From: Thalassospira sp. TSL5-1
Lineage (GTDB): Bacteria > Pseudomonadota > Alphaproteobacteria > Rhodospirillales > Thalassospiraceae
Length of the DNA: 64,000 bases
Assembly: GCF_001907695.1 (NCBI RefSeq)
Contig: NZ_KV880637.1
Span: 1,922,001 to 1,986,000, forward strand
Direction: 5' to 3'
A program made the position numbers and the translations under genes. The notes beneath the pieces were generated by a model. It saw nothing but the letters and a program-made list of their open reading frames with translations, searched no databases and had not been told where the DNA came from. Below, one piece after another: positions 25,895 to 34,888 of the stretch (positions are counted from its first letter, which is position 1; every line of letters begins with the position of its first letter).

Positions 25895-26743
25895 TTAGCT
25901 TATAATACGCTTTAGATTTCCATAAAGCGCACCGCTGAGGGTATAAAGCTCCTCCAGGACGGTAAAATGGTTCGCCCCCCATGCCTGACGAACCGGAACA
26001 TTCGATCCACTTTTGCTGCAATAGGCAGCATAGGCCTGACTTTGTCGCAAAAATTCAGGTGTTTCCAGTGCGCCCACCACCAGCATCATATTCGGCCCCA
26101 CCGGCACCGCATCAAGCATTGGCGAGTTATCAGCAGCACTTTCTTCGGTCAGATGAATATCATTATTGATACTGGTAAAGCGTAACGGAGCCAGATCAAA
26201 CACGCCTGACACCGGAATAACGGCGTTAAACGGGCTCGCATCGCCAATTTCTCCATGCCAGTCATGGGCGGCCAGCCGGGCGACAATCTGCCCGCCAGCG
26301 GAATGGCCGGAAATGCTTAACCGATCACGATCGCCATTAAAATCATCGATATGGTCGTAAATATAGGCAATGCACCGGATCGCCTGTTGCGTAATCTCGG
26401 CCACGGTAACATCGGGGCACAAATCATAATTGGCCAAAACAACTGTAAAACCGTCTGCCACCATGTCACGCGCAATAAAGGCATAGTCGCGCTTGTCCTG
26501 GCTGCGCCAGTAACCCCCATGAAAAAACACATGGATCGGAGATTTTGGGTCAGCCGCCGGGAAAACATCCATCGTCTCTTTGGGGCCGGGGCCAAACCGC
26601 ACATCGGCAAGATGATGCAAGTCTGCACGGGTTTTTTCCGATTGTGCAACAAAGCGGGAAAAATGATCAGCAAAATCCGGCACGGTTTCGCGCGGGTTAT
26701 ACTGCCATTCGACCTCTGCTGCTGTAAAACCACCCCACCCCAT
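25895..26743 (-). CDS. Alpha/beta hydrolase, arylformamidase (kynurenine formamidase)-like
   Basis: This 282-residue hydrolase has the oxyanion motif VFFHGGYWRSQDK, the form seen in kynurenine formamidase-type esterases. The nucleophile is in SISGHSAGGQIVARL, and the catalytic His is near the end in AWGANHFTVLEEL. It likely cleaves an amide or ester of the compound taken up by the adjacent branched-chain-type importer. It lies 40 bp after livF on the same strand. The substrate is not determinable from sequence. Confidence 0.8.
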   Translation of the reverse strand: MGWGGFTAAEVEWQYNPRETVPDFADHFSRFVAQSEKTRADLHHLADVRFGPGPKETMDVFPAADPKSPIHVFFHGGYWRSQDKRDYAFIARDMVADGFTVVLANYDLCPDVTVAEITQQAIRCIAYIYDHIDDFNGDRDRLSISGHSAGGQIVARLAAHDWHGEIGDASPFNAVIPVSGVFDLAPLRFTSINNDIHLTEESAADNSPMLDAVPVGPNMMLVVGALETPEFLRQSQAYAAYCSKSGSNVPVRQAWGANHFTVLEELYTLSGALYGNLKRIIS

Positions 26744-26783
26744 ATGTATTTTTCCTGTTTTGCTGTGCCTATCGTCAAATATG

Positions 26784-27470
26784 TCAAATACCCAAATGAT
26801 TTTTCTTTATTTCCGGCGTATTTGCAAATTCTTCCGAAGAACCATTCCAGACAATGCGTCCTTTTTCCAGAACATAATGCCTGTCGCACACCGCCATCAA
26901 CGCATCCAGATTGCCATCAATGATCAATACCGTCTGGCGCATGTCACGCAATTTGCGAATGCAGGCCCAAATATCGGTCCGAATAACCGGAGCCAGCCCC
27001 TCGCTTGCTTCATCGAAAATCAACAAGTCAGGATTGGTCAACAGCGCCCGACCAATCGCCAGCATTTGCTGTTCACCGCCCGAAAGCTGATTGCCCATAT
27101 TGTTCTGACGTTCGGCCAGACGCGGAAACAAGTCGTAAATCTGCGCCAGGTCCCAGCCCTGGCCGCGTGCCGTTGCCACCAGATTTTCGCGAACCGACAG
27201 ATTGGGGAAAATCTGCCGTCCTTCGGGCACCAGACCGATCCCGGCGCGGGCAATACGAAAGGATTTATGACGCGAAATGTCGCTGCCGTTAAAAAGGATG
27301 GTGCCAGAACGTGGCGGAGTTAACCCCATGATGGAACGAACCGTGGTGGTTTTTCCCATGCCGTTCCGGCCCAGAAGGCTGACAATTTCACCTGCGTTAA
27401 TTTGTAAATTTACACCAAACAAAACCTGGCTGCTGCCATAACTGGTTTCGACATTTTGCAACTCCAGCAT
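26784..27470 (-). CDS. Branched-chain-amino-acid-type ABC transporter ATPase (LivF-like)
   Basis: This 228-residue ATPase has Walker A LLGRNGMGKTTT, signature LSGGEQQMLAIGRA and Walker B LLIFDEASEGLAP. It starts with GGAGGG and an ATG that shares one base with the livG stop codon (TGATG). It is one of two ATPases serving the LivH/LivM channel. Confidence 0.93.
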   Translation of the reverse strand: MLELQNVETSYGSSQVLFGVNLQINAGEIVSLLGRNGMGKTTTVRSIMGLTPPRSGTILFNGSDISRHKSFRIARAGIGLVPEGRQIFPNLSVRENLVATARGQGWDLAQIYDLFPRLAERQNNMGNQLSGGEQQMLAIGRALLTNPDLLIFDEASEGLAPVIRTDIWACIRKLRDMRQTVLIIDGNLDALMAVCDRHYVLEKGRIVWNGSSEEFANTPEIKKNHLGI

Positions 27471-28234
27471 CAGTATCCCTCCGCCAGATAAGCCTTTTGC
27501 ACATCTGCATTGTCACGGATTTCATCGACAGTGCCCGATGCAATCACCGCACCATTCACCAAAACCGAAATCACATCAGCCAGGCGAAAAACGATATTCA
27601 TGTCATGCTCAACCAGCAGAATGGCAAAATCCTGTTTAAGCCGTTCCAGCAATTCGGCCAATTGGGTACTTTCGGTGGGGCCCATGCCCGCCATTGGTTC
27701 GTCTAGCAGCAAGACCTTGGGTTCAAGTGCCAGGGCCATTGCAATTTCAAGCTGGCGTTTTTGCCCGTGGGCCAAATCGGCAGCACGCCGGTTCGCAAAC
27801 CCGGCCAAACCAACCAGGGTTAATAATTCAGTGGCACGGTGATTGATGCCTTTATCCCGGCCAACGGCCCGCCAAAATGAAAAATGATGCCCGGCACGCG
27901 ATTGCACGGCAACGGCGACATTTTCAGCAACGGTAAAATCATCAAAAATCGCGGTGATCTGAAACGACCGCGCGACCCCCATTCGCGCCCGCTTGGGCAT
28001 GGAATAACGGGTAATGTCCTGCCCGCAAAACCAAACCTGACCTTCATCGGGGTGCAATTCGCCCGACAATTGCGACAGGGCCGTGGTTTTCCCTGCCCCA
28101 TTCGGGCCGATCAGGGCATGAATTTTACCCGTTTCCAATTGCAGCGAGAGGTTATCGGTCGCCCGCAAACCGCCATAGCTTTTAAACAGGTTTTTGGCCT
28201 CGAATACCGGGCCGATGGTGCGTTGTTCAACCAT
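27470..28234 (-). CDS. Branched-chain-amino-acid-type ABC transporter ATPase (LivG-like)
   Basis: This 254-residue ATPase has Walker A LIGPNGAGKTT, a LivG-style variant signature LAHGQKRQLEIAMAL and Walker B VLLLDEPMAGMGP. The ATG at 28234 with GGGG at proper spacing is preferred to one two codons earlier. It overlaps livM by 8 bp. Confidence 0.93.
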   Translation of the reverse strand: MVEQRTIGPVFEAKNLFKSYGGLRATDNLSLQLETGKIHALIGPNGAGKTTALSQLSGELHPDEGQVWFCGQDITRYSMPKRARMGVARSFQITAIFDDFTVAENVAVAVQSRAGHHFSFWRAVGRDKGINHRATELLTLVGLAGFANRRAADLAHGQKRQLEIAMALALEPKVLLLDEPMAGMGPTESTQLAELLERLKQDFAILLVEHDMNIVFRLADVISVLVNGAVIASGTVDEIRDNADVQKAYLAEGY

Positions 28235-29234
28235 GATCATCCCCGGATTTTATGGATGCCTTGCCATTGCCGGTCAGGAAACCGGCAATCCCGCCCCGGA
28301 AAAACACCACAACCAAAATCAGGATCGGCCCCAAAATCACCTGCCAGTGTTCGGTAAAGGATACCAGGCTTTCTTCCAACAGAAACAGGGCCAGCGCCCC
28401 GTAAACCGGCCCGACAAGAGTTCCCATCCCGCCCAGGATCACAATCACCATCAATTCGCCGGACCGTGACCAGTGCAAAAGACCAGGGCTGACAAATTCG
28501 GAATGATTGGCAATCAGCGCGCCCGCAAGGCCGCCAATGGCGGCAGAAATGCAAAAAGCCACCAGCTTATAAAGCAGCGGGTCATAGCCAAGCGCCCGCA
28601 TCCGCCGTTCATTTTGCTTGCAGCCAACAATGACGCGCCCAAAACGCGACGCCACCAGCCGGGACAGGAAAAACCACACTGCCAGCAAAATGGTAAAACA
28701 CAGATAATAGAACGTATTGCGGTCATAAAGGTCCAAACCGGGAAGGGTATTGCGATCCCATAACGACAGCCCGTCCTCCCCACCATATTGCGACAGCGAG
28801 ACGAAGAAAAAATAAAACAATTGCGCAAAGGCCAGGGTGATCATAATGAAATAAACACCCGATGTGCGCAGGCTGATCAGCCCGATAATTGCCCCAAAAA
28901 AGGCCGCCACCAGCATGGCAAGCGGCCAGACCACCAGGGCTGCATTACTGCCTGTCCAGCCAAAAATAAAATCGCTGCCATCAAAGGCGTGGGTGCCCAA
29001 AATACCCGCTGTATAGGCGCCAATGCCAAAAAATGCCGCATGCCCAAAACTGACCATGCCACCAAAGCCAATGATCAAATCCAGCCCGACAGCCGCCACA
29101 GCATAAATCAGCGCGCGATTGAACATCGTGATCAAAAAGGAATTATCAAAGGCATGGGCAATGGGTGGCACCAGCGCCAGCAGCCCGAAAATCGCCAATG
29201 TTACCCAGCTTTTACGTGAAAAATTCTTAACCAT
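28227..29234 (-). CDS. Branched-chain-amino-acid-type ABC transporter permease (LivM-like)
   Basis: This inner-membrane permease of 335 residues begins at MVKNFSRKSW, overlapping livH by 8 bp; a longer frame to 29273 lies inside livH and is rejected. It has about ten hydrophobic helices, and LDLIIGFGGMVSFGHAAFFGIGA is the LivM landmark. Confidence 0.92.
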   Translation of the reverse strand: MVKNFSRKSWVTLAIFGLLALVPPIAHAFDNSFLITMFNRALIYAVAAVGLDLIIGFGGMVSFGHAAFFGIGAYTAGILGTHAFDGSDFIFGWTGSNAALVVWPLAMLVAAFFGAIIGLISLRTSGVYFIMITLAFAQLFYFFFVSLSQYGGEDGLSLWDRNTLPGLDLYDRNTFYYLCFTILLAVWFFLSRLVASRFGRVIVGCKQNERRMRALGYDPLLYKLVAFCISAAIGGLAGALIANHSEFVSPGLLHWSRSGELMVIVILGGMGTLVGPVYGALALFLLEESLVSFTEHWQVILGPILILVVVFFRGGIAGFLTGNGKASIKSGDDHG

Positions 29235-30141
29235 GTGTCTGGAACAACCCCCGTGGTCGGAAGGCCAGAACAACGGCCATCAAAATATAAATCATCATCG
29301 ATGCAAGCGACGCCCCTGCCCCGTCCGCAACGGATGGCGGCAACCACAGGCGCATCAAATCGGGGATGTAAACCCGGCCCAGTGTATCGGTCAGGCCAAT
29401 CAACAATGCCCCGGCAACCGCACCGCGAATGGAGCCAATACCGCCAATCACAATGACCACAAATGTCAGAATAAGGATATTTTCGCCCATACCGGACTGA
29501 ACGGCACTAAAAGGTGCCGCCATGACGCCAGCCAAACCGGCAAGGGCCGCGCCAAAACCAAACAACACCGTATAAAGCAGTGAAATATTCACCCCAAGTG
29601 CACCAATCATTTCCCGGTTCGATGCCCCGGCACGGATCCACATGCCAATGCGGGTTTTCATCACCAGAAAATACAAAAGCCCGGTCACAACAATACCCGT
29701 CACAATCACAGCAAGGCGAAAGGCGGGATAAGGTGCGCCGGGGATCAGCTCCACCGTGCCAGACAGAAAATCAGGGGTGTTCATGGCAACGGGCTGCCGA
29801 CCCCAAATAATGCTGACCATTTCATTAAAAAACAATATCAGACCGAATGTCGCCAATACCTGGTCCAGATGATCCCGGCGATAAAGGCGACGCATAATGA
29901 CAAATTCCATTGCCATCCCGGTTATGGCGGCAGCGGCAATACCAGCCAGCAAACCCAGAAAAAAGCCCGACCCATGCGCAATGGCGGTTGCCCCGACATA
30001 GGCGCCCACCATAAATAACGACCCATGCGCGAGATTGATCAGGTTCATGATCCCAAAAATAAGGGTCAGCCCCGATGCCATCAAAAGCAGGGTTACGCCA
30101 AATTGCAGCCCGTTTAAAAGCTGCTCCAGGAATAAAAGCAT
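29227..30141 (-). CDS. Branched-chain-amino-acid-type ABC transporter permease (LivH-like)
   Basis: This 304-residue permease starts MLLFLEQLLNGLQFGVTLLL, as LivH proteins do; an 18-codon longer frame lacks a better signal. The LivH signature LTLIFGIMNLINLAHGSLFM is clear. It follows the binding-protein gene after a hairpin-containing 72-bp gap and partners with LivM. Confidence 0.92.
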   Translation of the reverse strand: MLLFLEQLLNGLQFGVTLLLMASGLTLIFGIMNLINLAHGSLFMVGAYVGATAIAHGSGFFLGLLAGIAAAAITGMAMEFVIMRRLYRRDHLDQVLATFGLILFFNEMVSIIWGRQPVAMNTPDFLSGTVELIPGAPYPAFRLAVIVTGIVVTGLLYFLVMKTRIGMWIRAGASNREMIGALGVNISLLYTVLFGFGAALAGLAGVMAAPFSAVQSGMGENILILTFVVIVIGGIGSIRGAVAGALLIGLTDTLGRVYIPDLMRLWLPPSVADGAGASLASMMIYILMAVVLAFRPRGLFQTHG

Positions 30142-30150
30142 AACTGTTTT

Positions 30151-30198
30151 CCGGTGCAGAAGTGGTGGAACGGCTGGCAAAAGCCAGCCATTCACCGG
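30151..30198 (-). other. Nested RNA hairpin between the binding-protein and livH genes
   Basis: The inner stem is GGCTGGC-AAAA-GCCAGCC (perfect, 7 bp) and the outer arms are CCGGTG and CACCGG. It lies directly after the binding-protein gene in transcription order, with no clean T-run, which suggests mRNA 3'-end protection. Confidence 0.6.
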
Positions 30199-30213
30199 TT
30201 ACGCCAGGCAAAA

Positions 30214-31404
30214 TTACATTTTGCACTCGGATGCGTAGGCATCGACATGATCGGAAAACACTTTGCCAACCAGTTTGTTGGTAAAGCCACCATCCGGGTC
30301 CGCAACAACCTCACGGATATAAAAGTCCTGGATCGGATGATTATTATTGCCAAATTTGAAATTACCCCGAACCGAGGTAAAATCGGCCTTTTTCAAGGCC
30401 GTGCGGAATTCATCCTTTTTCGACATATCCCCGCCAACGGCCGCAATGGCACTACCAATCAGATTAGCGGCATCATAGGCCTGCATCGAATACTGGCTGG
30501 GTTTGGCACCATATTTGGCGACATAGCTGGCGACAAATTTTTTCGACGCCTCATTATCCATATCAGGCGACCAGAGCGATGAATTCTTCATCCCCTCTGC
30601 GGCCTCGCCTACAGCATCGACCATATGTTCATCAGCTGAAAATGCCGGGCCAAACAGCGGAATTTCGTCTTTCAAACCCGCCTGGGCATATTGCTTGATA
30701 AAGTTGATACCCATGCCACCGGGATAAAAGAAAAACACCGCATCCGGCTTTGCCGCACGCAAAGATGCAATTTCAGCGGCATAGTCGGTCTGGCCCAGTT
30801 TGGTATAGACCTCGTCCACGATATCGCCCTTGTAGAACCGCTTGAAACCAGACATCGCGTCTTTGCCCGCCGGATAGTTCGGAGCCAGCAAATAGACCTT
30901 TTTATAGCCCTGGTCCTGAACATACTGGCCCATTGCTTCGTGGATATTGTCGTTCTGATAGGCCGCGTTAAAATAGTTTGCGTCACATTTCGCACCGGCC
31001 AGCAAACTGGGACCTGCATTGGTGGAAACATAAATGATGCCATCCCGCACAACTTTCGGCACAACGGCCATCGCCACATTCGAGAAAACAATACCTGTCA
31101 TCAGATCAACATGTTCGCTCTCGATCATGCGGGTGGCAATCTGACGTGCCGTTTCGGGTTTTAAACCGTCATCCTCGACAATCAGGTTAATATCGGCCCC
31201 CCCAAGCTTGCCGCCCTGTTCAGATATCGCGAGTTCAAACCCCTTGCGCGTGTCATCTCCCAGATATCCCGCACCAGTAGACAGGGTTGTAATCAAACCG
31301 ATTTTAACCGGTTCAGCCGCCTGCGCACCGAATGTTGCGATACAGCTACCCATCATCGCGGCGGCTGCCCCCAGCAATACGGCCTTTTTGCCTTTTAGTG
31401 ACAT
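30214..31404 (-). CDS. Branched-chain-amino-acid-type ABC transporter substrate-binding protein
   Basis: This periplasmic receptor of the Leu/Ile/Val-binding (peripla_BP_6) type has 396 residues and a signal peptide (KGKKAVLLGAAAAMMGSC, ending GAQAA near residue 30). The mature part opens VKIGLITTLSTGAGYLGDD and continues with YVSTNAGPSLLAGAKC and LLAPNYPAGKDA. Such proteins bind amino acids, amides, aromatic acids or urea. The operon's hydrolase, OCD-family enzyme and thioesterase suggest an acylated amino-acid-like compound rather than plain leucine. Confidence 0.9.
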   Translation of the reverse strand: MSLKGKKAVLLGAAAAMMGSCIATFGAQAAEPVKIGLITTLSTGAGYLGDDTRKGFELAISEQGGKLGGADINLIVEDDGLKPETARQIATRMIESEHVDLMTGIVFSNVAMAVVPKVVRDGIIYVSTNAGPSLLAGAKCDANYFNAAYQNDNIHEAMGQYVQDQGYKKVYLLAPNYPAGKDAMSGFKRFYKGDIVDEVYTKLGQTDYAAEIASLRAAKPDAVFFFYPGGMGINFIKQYAQAGLKDEIPLFGPAFSADEHMVDAVGEAAEGMKNSSLWSPDMDNEASKKFVASYVAKYGAKPSQYSMQAYDAANLIGSAIAAVGGDMSKKDEFRTALKKADFTSVRGNFKFGNNNHPIQDFYIREVVADPDGGFTNKLVGKVFSDHVDAYASECKM

Positions 31405-31641
31405 TTCAAATGTCTCCCTGAAGCCTGACTATGAATGGTTTATTATGGTTGTTCTTTGTCGTCTTTCTATTGATCCCCAATTTGATCGCCGTTGCAACAC
31501 ACAGTTTGTTTAAGCTTAAAGTTTTTTTATTTCACCTACGTGTAATTGCGTATTTTTTGCCAGTATTCCTGTTATCCACCCGCGAAAAGTGACACAGTGT
31601 GCAACCATAAAATGTGCCACTGCCAAAAACAGGGACTCAAT
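31405..31641. promoter_or_regulatory. Divergent intergenic region upstream of the liv-type operon
   Basis: This 237-bp AT-rich gap contains no credible gene. It holds a perfect 12-bp palindrome TTTAAGCTTAAA at 31509-31520 and presumably promoters in both directions; no regulator gene is adjacent. Confidence 0.4.
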
Positions 31642-32127
31642 ATGACCGTCAATCAAACTTGCCCCTTCCCGACCAAGGACGCCGACCGCAACGCCATTTG
31701 GGACATGCTTGTCCCGCGCGATATTACGGCCTTTGTCCTGGCGGACTGGTCATTGGTGGAAAATGATTTTGCCGCCAATGGATTTTACGGCATTGACGCC
31801 CACACATCAGCCAACCCGGATGACTGGACACTGGCATTCCCCGACCTGTCGGCCTATCGCGATACGTGGTTGTCGCAGGCGCGCGCCAGCCAAAACACCG
31901 ACTATGCCGAACGGTTATTTGATGCGGTTTTTGCCGCCACCAAACTGGAACATATTGAAATCAATGGCGACCGTGCGCTGGCGCGCAAGCATTTTAACGG
32001 CAACATCAAAAAGGCGGATGGCAGCGAAGACCGCCTGTTATGGAAAACGCATTATTACTGCCAAAAAGGGGCGGACGGCAAATGGCGCATTACCGGCTTT
32101 ATCGGCTATTTGCCCAATAACGACTGA
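31642..32127 (+). CDS. Small conserved-looking protein, possibly NTF2-like
   Basis: This 161-residue soluble protein has no signal peptide or membrane segment. It starts at the ATG at 31642 (AGGGAC upstream); the 32 extra codons of a longer frame are cysteine-rich and unconvincing. An acidic, tryptophan-containing first half (WDMLVPRDITAFVLADW) and a C-terminal beta-rich end (LLWKTHYYCQKGADGKWRI) are reminiscent of NTF2-like small-molecule-binding proteins. I do not recognise it with certainty. It stands alone between a divergent importer operon and a bidirectional terminator. Confidence 0.6.
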   Translation: MTVNQTCPFPTKDADRNAIWDMLVPRDITAFVLADWSLVENDFAANGFYGIDAHTSANPDDWTLAFPDLSAYRDTWLSQARASQNTDYAERLFDAVFAATKLEHIEINGDRALARKHFNGNIKKADGSEDRLLWKTHYYCQKGADGKWRITGFIGYLPNND

Positions 32128-32138
32128 CCCAAAACAAC

Positions 32139-32175
32139 AAAGGCGGCACCCCCAAATACGCGGGTGCCGCCTTTA
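32139..32175. terminator. Bidirectional intrinsic terminator
   Basis: The stem AAAGGCGGCACCC / GGGTGCCGCCTTT (13 bp, perfect) with a loop of about 10 nt lies between the convergent genes ending at 32127 and 32206. Confidence 0.88.
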
Positions 32176-32205
32176 TCATATTAACAGATAAACAGATGAA
32201 GCCTG

Positions 32206-33270
32206 TTACAAAACCTTGCCACGGGCGGCAACAAAGGCCGGATTTTCAAAAATATCATTCCGGCAAAGCTGCACATAATCGAACATATTGCTGACCACAC
32301 AGACATGGTTGGGAATGATGCGGATACGCTGGCCAATTTCAAAGGGCTGTGTTGCCGGATCAAAACTGAGAATGCCGTGTTCTTCGCTTAATCCCTTAAC
32401 GGAAACATCGGGATGGCCAACGACATAGCCGTAACCCTCAAGCCCCAGCAAATCCGATGTCAGGACCTTTGACCCCGCATCGATAATGGCGCGTCCCGGT
32501 GCCGGCAGGGAAACGACTTGCGTCAAGACATGCAAGGCACAATCTTCTTCCTGGCAAACGCCCCGCGCCATCAGCGATTTGTCGTTATAAATATAGGTGC
32601 CAATGCGATATTCCGTCACCACCGGGGCCAAATGCGCCTGCCACATATCGGGCGTTCCCCCCGAACTGCGCACCGGGCATTCCAGCCCTACCTTTTCACA
32701 CGCGGCCATTGCCGCCCGGAAAAATTCTTCGACCCGTGCGGTACCACCATTGGGCGGATAAGTCATCAACCCCATAAATTTCAGGCCGGGCAAATCATTG
32801 ATCAGAACCGCAAGCTTGGCGGCATCCTCAGGTGTTTGTACCCCGCAGCGCCCTGCCCCGGTATCACATTCAACCAAAACCTCCAGCGGTTTTTCCGCAC
32901 TGGCAAATGCGCCGGATAATCCCCGAAGAACAACATCATTATCGGCAACAACCCGCAGCAAACCGATCCTGTCGGCAAGCGCACGCAGACGGGCAAGTTT
33001 ACGATCGCCCAGAATGTTATAGGTGATCAGAATATCATCAATACCGGCATCGGCCATCACCTCGGCCTCGCCGATTTTCTGGCAGGTAATGCCCTTGGCC
33101 CCAACGGCAATTTGCTGCAGGGCAAAATCAGGAATTTTGTGGGTCTTGATGTGCGGGCGGAGCGCAATACCGTGTTCGTCGCAATATTCCTGATAATTGC
33201 GCAAATTACGCTCGACACAATCCAGGTCAACGATGGCACAGGGCGTTTCAAGCTCGGCAAATTCGGTCAT
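32206..33270 (-). CDS. PLP-dependent D-threonine aldolase / D-serine dehydratase-like enzyme (alanine racemase fold)
   Basis: This 354-residue fold-type III PLP enzyme has the N-terminal motif ALRPHIKTHK, which carries the PLP lysine, and the C-terminal metal pair in PNHVCVVSNMFD. The HxC form is that of the D-serine dehydratase-like branch. It also has VLVECDTGAGRCGV and RSSGGTPDMW. It would cleave or dehydrate a D-3-hydroxyamino acid. It is the last gene of the TRAP-mlrC operon, 15 bp after mlrC, which suggests that the imported compound contains or yields a D-amino acid. Confidence 0.87.
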   Translation of the reverse strand: MTEFAELETPCAIVDLDCVERNLRNYQEYCDEHGIALRPHIKTHKIPDFALQQIAVGAKGITCQKIGEAEVMADAGIDDILITYNILGDRKLARLRALADRIGLLRVVADNDVVLRGLSGAFASAEKPLEVLVECDTGAGRCGVQTPEDAAKLAVLINDLPGLKFMGLMTYPPNGGTARVEEFFRAAMAACEKVGLECPVRSSGGTPDMWQAHLAPVVTEYRIGTYIYNDKSLMARGVCQEEDCALHVLTQVVSLPAPGRAIIDAGSKVLTSDLLGLEGYGYVVGHPDVSVKGLSEEHGILSFDPATQPFEIGQRIRIIPNHVCVVSNMFDYVQLCRNDIFENPAFVAARGKVL

Positions 33271-33285
33271 TCTATGCTCGATTCA

Positions 33286-34752
33286 TCATGATGCGGCAGT
33301 AAACGGATCATCGACAATAGGCCAAATGTCACGGGTCAGATGTTTATAACCGTTGGTTTTCGGATCAGACGGATAAGGTCCGTGAACATTGACGTAAATG
33401 ATCTCGCCAGCGATTTTGGCAAACGCATCGTAAAAGTGATTGGTGGATTTGATAAACAGATATTTTTTCGCTTTGGGATCAACGCCCATATTGGCAAAAA
33501 GATCCGGATCGAAACTTTGTGCCCGGTTGCTGTTTAAAATGACTTCGCCACCATCAGGCAGTTCAATCAGCGCACAATCGCCCAGCGGCACGATGCTGTC
33601 GCCAAAGCTTTGCCAGGAATTACGGCGCAGTTTTTTAACCGTCACCATCGCATCGACCGGAGCGCCCCCGGTCGAGGATGTTTTGCCACCAAAGCGCAAG
33701 GGAAGCTGCCCGCCTTCGCCGGCTGAAAAGCAGATCCGCACCGCCATCGGGTCCCAGATTGTGCCAAAGGCATAATCCGTTAGCCCGGCTTCCATTACCT
33801 TGCGCAGCAACAGGGTGGAATCACCGGGAACCCCGCCGCCCGGATTATCCCAGACATCGGCGATCACGACGGGAAAACTCGATGAACAAGACAGTTTTTC
33901 AAGTGCCTGTTCGGGGGTAATGAAATCGGGCCGCGTGGTGCCGCGAAAACCAAAAAGTTCCATACCCAAATCATGCGACAGGCGCATTGCCAATCCCTTG
34001 TCATTATCGGTAATGACAACCACCTTCGCACCCAGGTCCGGCACGTCACCCGCCATGAAGCCGTGAATAACCGAAATCGACAAAATGCCATTTCGGCCTT
34101 CCATCGCATTGATGCGGTCAACAAAGGATCGCATCGGTTCACGCGATGTCGGCAGGACCTCGATCATTTTGCAATCAAAGGCCGCCTTTACCGGCGCAAT
34201 CTCGCCGCGCAGGGTGCGCAACACCAGATCAACGGTACTCGCCCCTGCCGTGACAAAATCGGTATGGGGGAATTCCTTGAACGCGACCAGAATATCAACC
34301 GCGTCAAACCGCTTGGCACTTAAATGACTGTGCGGGTCAAAACTGGCCCCAATCACCACCTCCGGGCCAACAATATCACGCACCGATTGCAGCAAATCAC
34401 CTTCGCAATCAAGATAATCCTGCGCCACCATTGCCCCGTGCAACCCCAGCACCACACCATCGACCGGCATGGCGGCACGTAATTGCGCCAGCACTTCGTC
34501 ACGCAGGGTTTCATAGGTTTCGCGGTTTACAAGCCCGCCCGGTTCGGCCCAGGTGGCCGTTCCCTCAACCAGTTCCCAGCCCTCAGCCTTCGCGCGGGCG
34601 CGGGCAATGGTGAAAACGGCACTGCATAGGGTTGGTGTTTCAGGATGTTCGCCGGGGGCGGCATAAAAACTTTCGCGGAAATCGGCCATATCGGTGCGAA
34701 GCGGCGAAAATGTATTGGTTTCGGTTGCGATGGAGGCGCAAAAAATCCGCAT
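33286..34752 (-). CDS. M81-family metallohydrolase (MlrC, microcystinase C-like)
   Basis: This 488-residue member of the MlrC/DUF1485 family is named after the enzyme that acts late in breakdown of the cyclic peptide microcystin. It starts at MRIFCASIATETNTFSP (AAGGA upstream); a 14-codon longer frame is rejected. Likely zinc-binding segments are GASFDPHSHLS, DVWDNPGGGVPGDST and a histidine-containing VVLGLHGAMVA. The C-terminal MlrC domain includes FIKSTNHFYDAFA. It is encoded between the TRAP binding protein and the D-threonine-aldolase-like enzyme. Its natural substrate here is unknown; a small amide, a D-amino-acid conjugate or a cyclic ureide would be reasonable. Confidence 0.88.
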   Translation of the reverse strand: MRIFCASIATETNTFSPLRTDMADFRESFYAAPGEHPETPTLCSAVFTIARARAKAEGWELVEGTATWAEPGGLVNRETYETLRDEVLAQLRAAMPVDGVVLGLHGAMVAQDYLDCEGDLLQSVRDIVGPEVVIGASFDPHSHLSAKRFDAVDILVAFKEFPHTDFVTAGASTVDLVLRTLRGEIAPVKAAFDCKMIEVLPTSREPMRSFVDRINAMEGRNGILSISVIHGFMAGDVPDLGAKVVVITDNDKGLAMRLSHDLGMELFGFRGTTRPDFITPEQALEKLSCSSSFPVVIADVWDNPGGGVPGDSTLLLRKVMEAGLTDYAFGTIWDPMAVRICFSAGEGGQLPLRFGGKTSSTGGAPVDAMVTVKKLRRNSWQSFGDSIVPLGDCALIELPDGGEVILNSNRAQSFDPDLFANMGVDPKAKKYLFIKSTNHFYDAFAKIAGEIIYVNVHGPYPSDPKTNGYKHLTRDIWPIVDDPFTAAS

Positions 34753-34864
34753 ACCCGTGTCCTTCTTGATCTTTATATTGGGTAAGTTGTTCAATAAAAA
34801 TGTGAAAAACGATGAACAGAATAAGGGGTGGCGGGAGGAAGCCGGGAGACAGCCCCCTCCCTGC

Positions 34865-34888
34865 CTGACGGAAAACTTATTCCGTCAG
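34865..34888 (-). other. RNA hairpin spanning the dctP stop codon
   Basis: Perfect 9-bp arms CTGACGGAA and TTCCGTCAG with a 6-nt loop contain the dctP stop codon. A second G/C-rich dyad (GGGAGG with CCTCCC) lies just downstream. There is no T-run, so it probably protects the upstream mRNA rather than ending transcription. Confidence 0.6.
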
